From contig JAJEIO010000017.1 of NCBI GenBank assembly GCA_022827835.1, forward strand, positions 62,001 through 126,000: DNA of 64,000 nt, read 5' to 3'. Below are positions 53,410 to 61,755 of the stretch, piece by piece. The number at the start of each line of letters is the position of its first letter. Position 1 is the first letter of the stretch. The translations under genes were made by a program, and so were the position numbers. This DNA is from Candidatus Latescibacterota bacterium. GTDB lineage: Bacteria > Latescibacterota > UBA2968 > UBA8231. The notes under the pieces were generated by a model. That model was not told where the DNA came from. It was given only the letters and a program-made list of their open reading frames with translations, and ran no database searches.

Positions 53410-53518
53410 TTAGCTATGCCGCGCCAAAGCGTTCAATGACGTTTGTAGTAATGCGCGAAACGGTCTCGTCCACGAGAATCGAGGCTGGATACGTGATGGA
53501 GCCGACGGAAAAAACCGC
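53410..53518. repeat. left-hand direct repeat bounding the R-M island
   Basis: This is the partner of 41501-41609: same length, 94 of 109 bases identical, no gaps. The 49 bases nearest the gene interior carry only two mismatches, while the outer 60 carry 13. A 24-base stretch (53468-53491) is identical in both and is a candidate crossover core. It forms the last 35 codons of the intact dimethylformamidase-like gene. Confidence 0.75.
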
Positions 53519-54997
53519 GCCGTTGCTCTCCGTCTCGTAGTAGACCATTTCCGCGCCGCCACGGTCCGGGTTGAGGCCGCGGGCGATGATTTCGATGTTG
53601 GGGGGCGAAGAGGGCGAGGTCTTGTCGGTCTCGTGGCCGGAGGCGCCGCCGGGTACCCGCTCGTGCAGGCAGGCCTCGCCGAAGGTATCACCGTTTTTGA
53701 CACCGGTGTTGGCGAAAATCCAGTGGTCGGCGGCGAGGACTTGATACGGCGCGGCCGTCATAATGCCCGCAGTGGTACAGACCACGCCGAGCAGGTTGGC
53801 CTCGGACTCGTGGTACTGGTGAAAGCGGCTCTCAAGGCCCTCGGCGCGCTGGAGGCGCATATCGCCGTTTTTGACCTTCATCGTCTGCTCGTCGAGCATC
53901 TCCACTTCGCAGTTGAGACCGTTGCCGCCCAAGTACATGAGTTTGCCGCCGAGCTCGCGCACCCACGCCTTGACGTCGTAGTACATCTTGCGCGACCAGT
54001 ACTCGGGATGGGTGGTGATGATGAGGATTTTGTACTGGTCGAGGTCGAATTGGTCAAAGTGAAATTGGGTCTCGGCGTACAGGTCGTAGGCATAACCCTC
54101 GCGCTCCAGCCAGCCGAGTAATCGCCACTCGGCCGGGGCCACGTGCGAGGCGGAGCGTCCCGCGATGGGGTCGGTGATCTCGGCGTCCTCGGGAACGTGG
54201 TTGAGCGGCTCGGGCCGATCGAAGGAGAGAGGGGCGTAGTCCTCGGCGTCGTAGTTGAGGTGTTCGCGGTCGGTGTAGCGCTTCAGCTCTAGGCGGGCAT
54301 TAATCGTCGGCGTGGGCGGAAAGCAGTCGGGGTGGATGTAGTTGGAGCGCCCGCCAAAATTGTTGTACGCGTTCCAGTTGATGTTGGCGGCGAGGACTGC
54401 GATGTCTGCGCTGGGGGCGGCTGGGGCGACGATCCAGGGAAAGGAGAAAAACGCGCCGGACTCGCCTTTGGCGTGGAAGTAGTACAGGCCAGAGCGCTCC
54501 GGCGCGGTGACGAACTGTTTGTGGTTGGGGCTGGTGTAACCAAACTTGTTCCACATCACTCCGGTCTGCGTGTAGTCGCCGTCTGGGGTGATCTGCATGG
54601 TGGCGCGCGGCCCGTGCTCGTCGAACCAGCCCAGCGGGCGAATGTGCTCTTTTTGCCAGCCGTAGCGCCACAAATCGAGGCGGTAGGCTTCGAGCGCGTG
54701 GACGCGGAACTCGGATTGCTCGCCCGATTGGACCCACTTGGGCCAGGCGTAGCCGAGCAACTGATGCGCGAGCAAGCGGAAGTGGTGCGGCCGCTCGGGG
54801 TGGATGTTGATCTGCCCGCGCTTGGGGCCGAAACCGTCTTTTTGCAAGGTCACGGTGTAGGGGCCGGGGGGGACGTCGGCGAAGACTTCGCCGGTGGCTC
54901 GCGAGCGGGTTTCGATGTGCAGGTTTTCGTTGGCGATTTCGAACTGCACGTCGTGCAGGGCGATGTAGCGTTCGTCGCTGACGTAGCCGATTAGCAT
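53414..54997 (-). CDS. N,N-dimethylformamidase large-subunit-like protein
   Basis: This 527-residue protein resembles the C-terminal domain of the N,N-dimethylformamidase beta subunit (DmfA2-like), which hydrolyses formamides; many relatives are uncharacterised. An N-terminal beta-sandwich (about 1-75: TGEVFADVPPGPYTVTLQKDGFG) precedes the core. Core landmarks are INWNAYNNFGGRSNY near 212-226, DLYAETQFHFDQFDLDQYKILIITTHPEYWS near 310-340, and GGKLMYLGGNGLNCEV near 353-368. AAGGAG precedes the ATG, 3 bases after queC. Its 3' end is repeated at 41501, where the island's other boundary lies, so its last 35 codons may have been supplied by the island. The substrate is not known. Confidence 0.72.
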   Translation of the reverse strand: MLIGYVSDERYIALHDVQFEIANENLHIETRSRATGEVFADVPPGPYTVTLQKDGFGPKRGQINIHPERPHHFRLLAHQLLGYAWPKWVQSGEQSEFRVHALEAYRLDLWRYGWQKEHIRPLGWFDEHGPRATMQITPDGDYTQTGVMWNKFGYTSPNHKQFVTAPERSGLYYFHAKGESGAFFSFPWIVAPAAPSADIAVLAANINWNAYNNFGGRSNYIHPDCFPPTPTINARLELKRYTDREHLNYDAEDYAPLSFDRPEPLNHVPEDAEITDPIAGRSASHVAPAEWRLLGWLEREGYAYDLYAETQFHFDQFDLDQYKILIITTHPEYWSRKMYYDVKAWVRELGGKLMYLGGNGLNCEVEMLDEQTMKVKNGDMRLQRAEGLESRFHQYHESEANLLGVVCTTAGIMTAAPYQVLAADHWIFANTGVKNGDTFGEACLHERVPGGASGHETDKTSPSSPPNIEIIARGLNPDRGGAEMVYYETESNGAVFSVGSITYPASILVDETVSRITTNVIERFGAA

Positions 54998-55000
54998 GGG

Positions 55001-55672
55001 TTAGCTCCTTGGAATAGAGTCGTAGGGCAAGGGATCGTCGGCACCCGCCCGGCGAAAGCCCGCCAAGCGCATGCGGCAGCTCTCGCAGCGGCCACAGGCG
55101 AGGTCTTCGCGCTGATAGCAGGACCAGGTCAGGTGCAGGGGGGCGGTGAGCGCTAAGCCGCAGCGGACGATGGCGGCTTTGTCCCAGTCTATGAGCGGGG
55201 TCTGGATGTGGATTTGGGTTTGTGGGCCAGTACCAGCGGCGACCATGCGCTCGTAGGCGGCGAAAAACTCTCGCCGGCAGTCCGGGTAGTGGCTCTCGGC
55301 TTCGTGGGCACCGATGTAGATCTCGGTTGCACCGATGACCTCGGCCCAAGCTACGGCCACGCCGAGTAGGTTGGCGTTGCGGAAGGGGACGTAGGTTGAG
55401 GGCAGGTCGGCTGTGGCGTCGTCTTCGGGGATGGGGTGGGTCGCATCGACCAAGCTGGAGCCGCCGATTTGGCGCATGTAATCGACGTCCACTACGAGGC
55501 GGGTCTCCACTTGGAAGTGATCCGCGAGGGCGGAGAACGCCGTGAATTCGCGTTCCTCGGTGCGTTGGCGATAGTGCAAGTGGAGGAAGGCCAAAGGGCC
55601 GCGGCGGGCGGCAATGGCAGCGGTGACGCAGGAGTCGAGCCCACCGCTGACGAGGACGATTGCGAGGCTCAA
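55001..55672 (-). CDS. queC: 7-cyano-7-deazaguanine synthase
   Basis: QueC (223 residues) converts 7-carboxy-7-deazaguanine to preQ0 with ATP and ammonia, the step before QueF. The ATP-pyrophosphatase loop VLVSGGLDSCVTA is at residues 7-19. YVPFRNANLLGVAVAWAE near 93-110, GAHEAESHYPDCR near 121-133 and the zinc-binding cysteines in WSCYQREDLACGRCESCRMR near 184-203 are intact. Its start overlaps the M24 peptidase stop by four bases. queF sits 13.5 kb away on the same strand, beyond the island. Confidence 0.95.
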   Translation of the reverse strand: MSLAIVLVSGGLDSCVTAAIAARRGPLAFLHLHYRQRTEEREFTAFSALADHFQVETRLVVDVDYMRQIGGSSLVDATHPIPEDDATADLPSTYVPFRNANLLGVAVAWAEVIGATEIYIGAHEAESHYPDCRREFFAAYERMVAAGTGPQTQIHIQTPLIDWDKAAIVRCGLALTAPLHLTWSCYQREDLACGRCESCRMRLAGFRRAGADDPLPYDSIPRS

Positions 55673-56838
55673 AGCAAGAGGACGACTTCGTTTTGGATGG
55701 GGGTTGTAACTTCTGGGCCGGTCTCTGGATCTACATACACATTAACTTCGAGCCGCACGCCGAACTCCGGCAGGTACGCGCCCGGTTCGACGGAAAAGCC
55801 CGTGCCCGGTAGGATTGACCGCGCGTCGTGGGTCTCCAAGTCGTCGAGGTTTACGCCGAGTGCGTGGATGCTCGGCCCTGGGCCAAGGCTGTGCCCCGTG
55901 CGGTGGACGAATTGCTCACCCAAGCCGTGCTTTGTCATGACTTGGCGCGCCACTTGGTCGAGTTGCCAGCCCTGTAGCACTTCGCCGTCGCGCCAAGCGG
56001 CGTCGAGTCGTTCCAGCACTTGATTGCGCGCTTCGCGCACCGCGGCAAAGACCTCGGCGTGGGCGGCGGGTACGCGCGGGCCGGCAAAGGCGACCCAAGT
56101 TATATCGCCAAACACGTGCTGCTCGCCAGGGTGGCGCGCCCACAGGTCGATGAGGATCCAAGCGCCCGGCTCGATGGGGGAGGCCGTGTCTGCGCGCGGC
56201 TCGTAGTGCGGATTGCCGCTGTTGCCATTGACGCCGACGATCGGCGGATGCCCGCTGTCGAGGCCGCGCCGCTCCAGTTCGGCGACGATGAATGATTGGA
56301 CATCGAATTCGGTGAGGCCGGTGTGGAGGCGGCTGCGGATGTACTCAAAGGCCGCGTCCTTGACTTCGGCGACTTGGCGGCAGGCGTCGCGGTGCGAGGC
56401 GAGCGCGTCCGCGCTCCAGGTGGCCAAGGCAACTTGGCACAGATCGGCCGAAGACACTACCTCGGGGCCGAGGGATCGCACCAGTTCTAAGGTGCCGCCA
56501 TCGACCCAAGACACCGCGGGCAGCGTGCCTCCGGGCCAGTATTCCATTGCTACCTGTGGCAGACCCTCGACTGCATCGCGCAACAGGGCGTGGAGTTGTT
56601 CCCAGCTAGCGTAATGGGCGATATCTATGCCCAGCCCGGCGAGGGCTTCCGGCTCGACCGCTGAGCCGAGCAGACGCGGGGCACCCACGGCTGGCACGAT
56701 GAGAAAGACGCGCCGGGTCGTCTGCCGCCGCTGGCCCAAAAGCTGCCATAGGACCGGATTGCCGCCGCGAAAATCGTACACCAGCCAAGCGCCGATTCCT
56801 TCTTGCTGCATGTAGGCTTGTATTTTTTGTAGGTCCAA
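55669..56838 (-). CDS. M24 family metallopeptidase (Xaa-Pro aminopeptidase-like)
   Basis: This 389-residue protein has a creatinase-like N-terminal domain (about 1-150, with WLVYDFRGGNPVLW) and a pita-bread catalytic domain. All five dinuclear metal ligands are visible: Asp in ILIDLWARH, Asp in VFGDITWVAF, His in FVHRTGHSLGPGPS, Glu in FSVEPGAY and Glu in VRLEVNVY. A proline-peptidase role is likely, though M24 also includes non-peptidases. I choose TTG 56838 because AGGAGA lies 6 bases upstream; another TTG five codons earlier would place that site inside the gene. It overlaps queC by four bases. Confidence 0.87.
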   Translation of the reverse strand: MDLQKIQAYMQQEGIGAWLVYDFRGGNPVLWQLLGQRRQTTRRVFLIVPAVGAPRLLGSAVEPEALAGLGIDIAHYASWEQLHALLRDAVEGLPQVAMEYWPGGTLPAVSWVDGGTLELVRSLGPEVVSSADLCQVALATWSADALASHRDACRQVAEVKDAAFEYIRSRLHTGLTEFDVQSFIVAELERRGLDSGHPPIVGVNGNSGNPHYEPRADTASPIEPGAWILIDLWARHPGEQHVFGDITWVAFAGPRVPAAHAEVFAAVREARNQVLERLDAAWRDGEVLQGWQLDQVARQVMTKHGLGEQFVHRTGHSLGPGPSIHALGVNLDDLETHDARSILPGTGFSVEPGAYLPEFGVRLEVNVYVDPETGPEVTTPIQNEVVLLL

Positions 56839-56889
56839 TGAAAATCTCCTCAATCGTTCAGTCTTGCGCGGCTAAAGTATCCGACAAGT

Positions 56890-56989
56890 GGTATGAGATG
56901 CTTCGCTTCGCTCAGCATGACAGGTGCTGGTGCTCTGTTTCCCAGTGTCATGCTGAGCGGAGCGAAGCGGAGTCGAAGCATCTCATACC
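56890..56989. repeat. dispersed inverted repeat (TCATGCTGAGCGAAGCG type)
   Basis: The left arm (56890-56922) and right arm (56946-56989) pair almost completely, from GGTATGAGATGCTTCG through CTCAGCATGACA. The right arm has about 11 extra bases formed by repeated GGAGCGAAGC steps. Such CATGCTGAGC...GAAGCATCTC elements are common, high-copy, non-coding repeats in many environmental genomes. It sits in the 178-base gap between uvrA-like and M24 genes. Confidence 0.75.
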
Positions 56990-57016
56990 TAAATGCCCAT
57001 CGTAACGTCCAGTGGA

Positions 57017-59782
57017 TTACTGTCGTGTATTTAGCTGCGCGGCAAACAACTGCTGCAAGTACGCGCCCGTGTGGGAGCCGGCCGCGTCGGCCACTTCCTC
57101 GGGGCGGCCGCAAGCGGTGATTGCCCCGCCAGCTTCTCCGCCTTCTGGTCCCAAGTCGATGACCCAGTCGGCGGCCGCGATAAATTCGATGTGGTGTTCA
57201 ACTACTACTACGGTATTGCCTTCGTCAACTAAGCGCTGCAACAGTGCCAGCAGCAAGCGCACATCCTCCAAGTGCAAGCCTACAGTAGGCTCGTCGAGGA
57301 TGTAGAGCGCGTGGTCTTGGCGCGAGCGACCCAGTTCGGCCGCCAGCTTAACCCGCTGGGCCTCGCCGCCGGAAAAACTGGTTGCCGGTTGGCCGAGATG
57401 CAAATAGCCCAAGCCCACTTCCGCGAGGGTCTCTAGCCGCTGCGCGACTTGGGGCACGGCCGCAAAAAGCGCGCTCGCTGCGGCCACGCTCATTTCTAGC
57501 ACTTCGGCGATGTGGTGTTCATGGAAGCGCACGTCCAAGACCTCGGCGCGGTAGCGCCGTCCGCTGCAAGAGGGACAGACGACTTCGAGATCGTCGAAGG
57601 CTCCCCGGCGCGTGCTGTGTACCCCCCGGCCCTTGCACAGGTCGCAGGCTCCCTCTGGGGCGTTGAAGCTGAAGTGCCCGGGTCGGTAGCCCCGCAGGCG
57701 GGCTTCGGGCAGGTCGGCAAACAGGCGGCGAATCGGCGCTAGCAACCCCGTGTAGGTCGCCGCGTTCGACCGCGCGCTGCGGCCGATGGGCCGCTGATCG
57801 ACCGCGACGACGCGTGTTACCTGCTCGATTCCGGTACAAGAGTCATAGGGCAGGGGACGACGCTGAGCGCCGTGCAGTTTGGCCGCCAAGAGCGGATACA
57901 GGGTGTGGCTGACCAGCGAGGTTTTACCCGACCCGGAAACCCCGGTCACGCAGGTCAAAGTTCCCAACGGCCATTTTACCTCAAGTTGGCGCAAGTTGTG
58001 GCCGCGGGCACCGGATAGTACTAACCACCCCTGTGGCTGGCGTGCTCGGGTGTGTGGCAATTGTAGTGCCCCGCGCAGATAGCGTCCGGTCAAAGACTCG
58101 GTTGCGGCTACCTCGCTCGGCGCGCCCTCGGCTACGACCTGCCCGCCAGCGGTCCCCGCGCCCGGCCCCATGTCGACCAGCCAGTCGGCCCCGCGCAAAA
58201 GTGCGGCGTCGTGTTCGATTAGGAACACGGAGTTTCCCGCGTCGCGCAGTGCTCTTAAGGCGTCCAAAAGCTGGGCGGCGTCGCGTGCGTGCAAACCGGC
58301 GCTGGGTTCGTCGAGCACGTAGAGCATTTGCGTGGTGCCCGACGACAGGGCGGACCCGAGGCGCAGCCGCTGGAATTCTCCGCTCGACAGGGTGTCGGCG
58401 CGGCGGTTCAGTTGCAGGTATTCTAGTCCCAACTCTTGCAGCAGGTTCAGGCGGCGGCTGATCTGGACGCGGATGGCCTCGCCGACGGGGGCTATAGATG
58501 CGGGAAAATCGAGGTTGTTGAGCCACTCGGTCGCCGCGACAACCGCGCACTCGCCGACCTCGGCAATAGACGCTCCGCCCAATTCCACGGCGAGGGATTC
58601 GGGCCGCAAGCGCGCTCCGCCGCAGCTAGGGCACGGTGCGTCGTCGAGGCGTTCTTCCAGCCAAGCCAGTTCCTCGCCTTCGGCCTTGGCACTGATACGC
58701 TCTAATCGGCGCGCCAGCCCGATGAATCGGCGGCCCTCGCCGTGCCACAGCCGTTCGACCGCTTGGTCCGGCCAGTCGCCCACGGGCTGTTCGGGATCGA
58801 CTTGGTGCCGTCGGCAGAAGGTTTGCAGACGGTCGCGCAAATCGCCGTGGCCAAAGTCGTGCCACAGAGGACCTAGTGCTCCTTCGAGAGTCGCCTGTCC
58901 ACCGGCGAAGACCTGCTCGCTGCTCAAGCCGCTCTGCACCCCGAGGCCCCGGCACGCCGGGCAGGCTCCGGTCGCGCTATTAAAGGAAAACAGTGCGGGT
59001 TCTAGTGGCGGGAAGGGCGCGCCACAGGCCGAGCACGCTGGCCGCACGGCAAAAACCAGATCGCTGCCTGCGTCCGGGGTAGAAAGCACCACTTGGCCGT
59101 CGCCCGCTTGCAAGGCCGCTTGCAGCGATCCTTGCAAGCGGCGCGCGATGCCCTTTTTGACGACGAGGCGATCGACTACCACGGACAGGTGCTGGGCGCA
59201 GGAGACGCGCTCGGGCGCGATGTCCTCCAGCAGCAGGTCTTGTCCGTCAAGGCGCACATGGCGGTAGCCGGCGCGGTCGATCGCGGTGAGTACCCGCTCG
59301 GGCGTCTCGTCCTCACGCTGTCGGCGCGGAGCGAGAATCATCAGGCGAGTGCCCTCTGGCATACTCGCCGCCGCTTCGTTTGCTTCCTCAAAGCGGTGCG
59401 TCTGCACCCGTCCGCCGCAGTGGAGGCAACCGGGCCGACCGACGCGGGCGAAGAGCAGGCGCAACAGATCGTACAAGCCGGATAGGGTCGCCACCGTGGC
59501 TCGCGGACTCTGGTGGCCGGTTCCTCCGGCTAGCGCGAGAGCGGGGGCTAGGCCGTCGATGTGGCGGGCCTTGGGTACGCGCAATGCGCGCCAGCCGCCT
59601 CCTTGGTCCAGCGCCGCGAGAAAGCGTCGGCGTGCCTCGGCGTAAATCGTGTCCAATACGAGGGAAGTCTTGCCCGACCCGGATGGGCCGCTGACGGCCA
59701 CGAGGGATTCGTGGGGCAGGTCCAAGGAAACGGCGCGCAGGTTGTGTTCGCAGGCTTCCCGGACGACTAAAGTCGGCTGCAT
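57017..59782 (-). CDS. UvrA-family ABC ATPase, probably a UvrA2-type paralogue
   Basis: This 921-residue protein has the UvrA layout: ATPase I (VSGPSGSGKTSLVLDTIYAE near 34-53), a zinc module (CLHCG near 118), a second zinc finger (CSACG with ACPACRGLGV near 255-290), signature I (DTLSSGEFQRLRLGSAL near 460) and Walker B (LYVLDEPSAGLH). ATPase II has TGVSGSGKTSLVSHTLYP near 610, CDLCKGRGV, the signature SFSGGEAQRVKLAAEL near 800 and Walker B ILDEPTVGLH. It deviates from canonical UvrA: GPSGSGKT for GLSGSGKS, and LSSGE for LSGGE. A paralogue in damage tolerance or drug resistance is therefore more likely than the main repair UvrA. The UvrB-binding region is present but divergent. Confidence 0.85.
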   Translation of the reverse strand: MQPTLVVREACEHNLRAVSLDLPHESLVAVSGPSGSGKTSLVLDTIYAEARRRFLAALDQGGGWRALRVPKARHIDGLAPALALAGGTGHQSPRATVATLSGLYDLLRLLFARVGRPGCLHCGGRVQTHRFEEANEAAASMPEGTRLMILAPRRQREDETPERVLTAIDRAGYRHVRLDGQDLLLEDIAPERVSCAQHLSVVVDRLVVKKGIARRLQGSLQAALQAGDGQVVLSTPDAGSDLVFAVRPACSACGAPFPPLEPALFSFNSATGACPACRGLGVQSGLSSEQVFAGGQATLEGALGPLWHDFGHGDLRDRLQTFCRRHQVDPEQPVGDWPDQAVERLWHGEGRRFIGLARRLERISAKAEGEELAWLEERLDDAPCPSCGGARLRPESLAVELGGASIAEVGECAVVAATEWLNNLDFPASIAPVGEAIRVQISRRLNLLQELGLEYLQLNRRADTLSSGEFQRLRLGSALSSGTTQMLYVLDEPSAGLHARDAAQLLDALRALRDAGNSVFLIEHDAALLRGADWLVDMGPGAGTAGGQVVAEGAPSEVAATESLTGRYLRGALQLPHTRARQPQGWLVLSGARGHNLRQLEVKWPLGTLTCVTGVSGSGKTSLVSHTLYPLLAAKLHGAQRRPLPYDSCTGIEQVTRVVAVDQRPIGRSARSNAATYTGLLAPIRRLFADLPEARLRGYRPGHFSFNAPEGACDLCKGRGVHSTRRGAFDDLEVVCPSCSGRRYRAEVLDVRFHEHHIAEVLEMSVAAASALFAAVPQVAQRLETLAEVGLGYLHLGQPATSFSGGEAQRVKLAAELGRSRQDHALYILDEPTVGLHLEDVRLLLALLQRLVDEGNTVVVVEHHIEFIAAADWVIDLGPEGGEAGGAITACGRPEEVADAAGSHTGAYLQQLFAAQLNTRQ

Positions 59783-59796
59783 GGTGCCCGCTTATT
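59768..59796. repeat. short direct repeat, copy 1 (uvrA-like start)
   Basis: These 29 bases contain the uvrA-like start codon and match 61526-61554 at 28 of 29 positions, with weaker similarity for about 10 bases on the gene side. The two copies bracket the AAA-ATPase gene. Confidence 0.65.
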
Positions 59797-59898
59797 TGCT
59801 CTTCTTTGCATGGGTTGCCCTGTAGTCTATCTTGTCTATTGTAAGTCTCATCCTTGCCCCGGCCAACGTTGACGGCGGCCAGACTGTGGAGCAAGCCC

Positions 59899-61476
59899 AT
59901 GATGCAGACGAAACCCGATTCGTCACGGACAGCCAAGCGCAAGCTACCCATCGGCATTCAGACCTTTCGCGAGATCCGCGAGGAGAACTGTTACTACGTC
60001 GATAAGACCGCCTACATAGCGCGGTTGGTTGACGAGGGCAAGCACTACTTCCTGTCGCGCCCCCGTCGGTTTGGCAAGAGCCTGTTTCTCGATACCCTGA
60101 AGGAGCTATTCGAGGGCAACGAGCCGTTGTTCGAGGGGCTGGCCATCCACGAGCGGTGGGACTGGTCGGTGCGCCATCCGGTGCTGCGGCTCGATTTCAG
60201 CAGCGGCAACTTCAGGGACCCAAGCTACCTGCACAAGGATGTGATGGCCCAGCTAGACGCTATGGAGAGCGAGGCGGCGGTCCCTGCTAGCTACGACACC
60301 GCACCAGCCCGCTTGCGGCATTTGCTGAAGGTGCTGCATCAACAGACCGGTCAGCGGGTGGTGATGCTGGTTGACGAATACGACAAGCCCATTCTCGACG
60401 CGCTGGAGACACCGGAAGTAGCCCGTGCCAACCGCGACTACTTGGGCGGGCTGTATTCGACGATCAAGTTTGGCGACGCCCACATCAAGTTCAGCTTACT
60501 CACCGGCGTGAGTAAGCTCTCCAAAATCAGCCTGTTCTCCGGCCTTAACAACCTCATTGACATTACCTTAGACTCGCGCTATTCGGCCATTTGCGGCTAT
60601 ACCGAGGCCGACTTAGATGCGGTGTTTGCACCAGAACTTCCTGGGTTGGATCGGAGTGAAATACGCACGTGGTACAACGGCTACAACTGGCTGGGCGACG
60701 AGGCGGTGTACAACCCCTTCGATGTGTTGTTGCTGTTCTTCAATCGTCAGTTCGGGGCCTACTGGTTTGAGACCGGTACGCCGACGTTTCTGCTCGATAT
60801 GTTGTTGGAGCGCGGAGTCAATTCTCTTGCCTTGGACGACATGCTCGGCAGCGAGGAGTTGCTGTCGGCGTTTGACGTGGGTCATATCTCGACCGAGGCG
60901 CTGCTGTTCCAGACCGGCTACCTGACCATTCGCCGCAGTGAGCCGCGCGGCGGGCGGATGTACTACCGGCTGAGCTACCCCAACCAAGAGGTGCGGCAGA
61001 GCCTGAACGAGAGCCTGCTGAACCACCTGACGGGCAACCCCGCACGTCGGGTCGAGCACAGCGCCCGGCTGTACGACCTGCTGCTGGTCAACGACTTCGA
61101 CGGCTTGGAGACGCTGTTCGCGTCGTTTTTTGCCAGCATTCCGTATCAGTGGCACACCAACAACGAGATTGCGAATTATGAGGGCTATTACGCCAGCGTG
61201 TTCTACTCGTACTTCGCGTCACTGGGGCTGTCGATCACAGTGGAGGACAGCAGCAGTGCTGGTCGCTTGGACATGGCGGTGGAGTTCAATGGGCAGGTGT
61301 ACCTGTTCGAGTTCAAGGTGGTGGAACGGGCGGCGGAGGGGGCGGCGCTGCGGCAGTTGCAGGAGCGGGACTACGCGGCCAAGTATCGCGGTCGGGGCGC
61401 GGCGATTCACCTGATTGGGGTGGAATTCAGTCGGGAGAAGCGCAACGTGGTCGCCTTTGAGGTGGAACGGGTGTGA
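59899..61476 (+). CDS. AAA-ATPase-like / PD-(D/E)XK nuclease-like protein (DUF1703 type)
   Basis: This 525-residue protein opens KLPIGIQTFREIREENCYYVDKT, the family hallmark. The P-loop is RPRRFGKSLFLDTLKELF near 50-67 and Walker B is VVMLVDEYDKPILDAL near 155-170. The C-terminal PD-(D/E)XK fold shows SAGRLDMAVEFNGQVYLFEFK near 455-475 with the D and ExK residues in place. Such genes occur in many diverse copies in FCB genomes; their role is not settled. ATG 59899 has GGAG upstream, with a second ATG next to it. The gene is flanked by direct repeats copied from the start of the uvrA-like gene, suggesting insertion. Confidence 0.8.
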   Translation: MMQTKPDSSRTAKRKLPIGIQTFREIREENCYYVDKTAYIARLVDEGKHYFLSRPRRFGKSLFLDTLKELFEGNEPLFEGLAIHERWDWSVRHPVLRLDFSSGNFRDPSYLHKDVMAQLDAMESEAAVPASYDTAPARLRHLLKVLHQQTGQRVVMLVDEYDKPILDALETPEVARANRDYLGGLYSTIKFGDAHIKFSLLTGVSKLSKISLFSGLNNLIDITLDSRYSAICGYTEADLDAVFAPELPGLDRSEIRTWYNGYNWLGDEAVYNPFDVLLLFFNRQFGAYWFETGTPTFLLDMLLERGVNSLALDDMLGSEELLSAFDVGHISTEALLFQTGYLTIRRSEPRGGRMYYRLSYPNQEVRQSLNESLLNHLTGNPARRVEHSARLYDLLLVNDFDGLETLFASFFASIPYQWHTNNEIANYEGYYASVFYSYFASLGLSITVEDSSSAGRLDMAVEFNGQVYLFEFKVVERAAEGAALRQLQERDYAAKYRGRGAAIHLIGVEFSREKRNVVAFEVERV

Positions 61477-61525
61477 GGCAGTGGTAGGGGGTCGCTATTG
61501 CAAGAGGACGCGGTCTCCCGGCGAT

Positions 61526-61554
61526 TAAAGTCGGCTGCATGGTGCCTGCTTATT
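61526..61554. repeat. short direct repeat, copy 2
   Basis: This is the second copy of the 29-base repeat at 59768, in the same orientation, 50 bases after the AAA-ATPase stop. It includes a non-functional duplicate of the uvrA-like start codon region. Confidence 0.65.
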
Positions 61555-61635
61555 CGCGCATTTTAGGGAAAACATAGGTGCATAAAACATAGGGTTCGGG
61601 TGTTGTACAATCCAAGAAGCAGACGGGCGTTTACA

Positions 61636-61664
61636 TTGACGATAAATCGCTTAGTCTGTATATT
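61636..61664 (+). promoter_or_regulatory. near-consensus sigma70 promoter for tolC-mlaC
   Basis: TTGACG (61636-61641) and TATATT (61659-61664) are exactly 17 bases apart, 92 bases before the tolC start. The surrounding DNA is locally AT-rich. The -10 is the same hexamer as in the ilv-leu promoter. Confidence 0.65.
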
Positions 61665-61755
61665 AACTTAACTATTTTTAACAACTTATAAAAATGACGG
61701 ACTCGCGCTATCACCGCGAATTCCGCCTCTTCCGACGCTGAGATTTCCCACTGGC

